A stretch of DNA of 64,000 bases, taken from Bombus terrestris. Lineage: Eukaryota; Arthropoda; Insecta; Hymenoptera; Apidae. The number at the start of each line of letters is the position of its first letter. Positions within the stretch are counted from its first letter, which is position 1. The DNA is taken from positions 14,868,501 through 14,932,500 of the forward strand of contig NC_063275.1 in assembly GCF_910591885.1 (NCBI RefSeq), in the 5' to 3' direction. Of the stretch, positions 63,801-64,000 are shown in pieces. A model generated the notes under the pieces. The model was not told where the DNA came from and did not search any database. It worked only from the letters and a program-made list of their open reading frames with translations. The position numbers were made by a program, and so were the translations under genes.

Positions 63801-63911
63801 TGCGAGCGATATATCGAGGCTTCATTAATAATAATAGCGTGCTTGATTCACGAGCGACCGCTTTGTTTCGCTGATGGGTATCGTTATTGATTCTTACTCG
63901 TAAATTTTCAG
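60831..63911 (+). other. Presumed intron sequence after the signal-peptide exon
   Basis: The stretch starts with the donor GTAAGT. It holds no repeat I can name and no convincing in-frame exon. The 140-codon frame at 62,608-63,030 starts only at TTG, has AT-driven composition and no domain. The frame at 61,021-61,497 begins with a true ATG but lacks a matching acceptor and donor pair in phase 1. Confidence 0.4.
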
Positions 63912-63924
63912 GACGCGATCCATA

Positions 63925-64000
63925 ATGCAAGTAGACGAGACGCTATGGATCTTTGTGCTATTTTTTCCTCTTATCGTTCTTTATTTATTTGTAGCTGTTA
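63925..64000 (+). CDS. Possible N-terminus of a membrane-anchored protein, cut by window end
   Basis: An acceptor ending TAAATTTTCAG (AG at 63,910-63,911) is followed 13 nt later by ATG. The 25 complete codons to the window edge read M-Q-V-D-E-T-L-W and then are almost wholly hydrophobic (Ile9 to Val25, with Phe, Leu, Ile, Val and one Pro), as in a signal anchor or uncleaved N-terminal membrane segment. It cannot be the next exon of the gene at 60,731 in frame, since joining would create TGA at the junction. It may be an alternative first coding exon or another gene. With only 76 nt visible it may also be chance. Confidence 0.25.
   Translation, partial: MQVDETLWIFVLFFPLIVLYLFVAV

Overview
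This window looks like non-coding nuclear DNA from an insect, most likely a hymenopteran and probably a bee. The reasons are AT-rich sequence that is nevertheless full of CpG, many (CT)n and (CA)n microsatellites, small remnants of mariner-type and TTAA-flanked piggyBac-type elements, and no bacterial gene structure. I see no rRNA, canonical tRNA, CRISPR array, complete protein gene or transposase gene. Species assignment is inference.

About 60 kb is intergenic or large-intron sequence. The best protein-coding evidence is at the right end. A splice acceptor at 60,650-60,651 opens an exon with a 7-codon upstream ORF and then the start of a secreted or membrane protein: 33 codons forming a good signal peptide, ending at a GTAAGT donor at 60,831. 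The gene runs rightwards out of the window. Near the right edge a second acceptor (63,910-63,911) precedes an ATG followed by a hydrophobic N-terminus cut off by the window end. That exon cannot be joined in frame to the signal-peptide exon, so it would belong to another transcript or be spurious.

The most interesting locus is about 51,167-51,381. A TATA box is followed 30 bp later by a segment of about 185 nt that folds into several perfect stems, whose two ends pair with each other, and that stops at a TTTT run. This is the layout of a gene-external (type 3) RNA polymerase III gene. A 7-nt CCTAACC lies unpaired in the 5' stem-loop, exactly one TTAGG telomere repeat plus two alignment bases. 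A short snRNA-type hymenopteran telomerase RNA is therefore a specific, testable but unproven idea.

Other layout from left to right: 1-33 kb is plain AT/CpG-mixed sequence with microsatellites, a 16-bp palindrome (10,882), a 22-bp palindrome containing CTAATTAG (29,390) and a purine block (30.7 kb). The 33.6-37.9 kb stretch is rich in inverted repeats and holds a 239-bp element with terminal inverted repeats (34,872-35,110) and a 212-bp mariner MITE with TA flanks (36,960-37,171). At 45.9-46.8 kb a miRNA-like hairpin sits beside an old roughly 30-bp minisatellite. At 47.0-47.6 and 51.6-51.8 kb lie three copies of one TTAA-associated repeat family.
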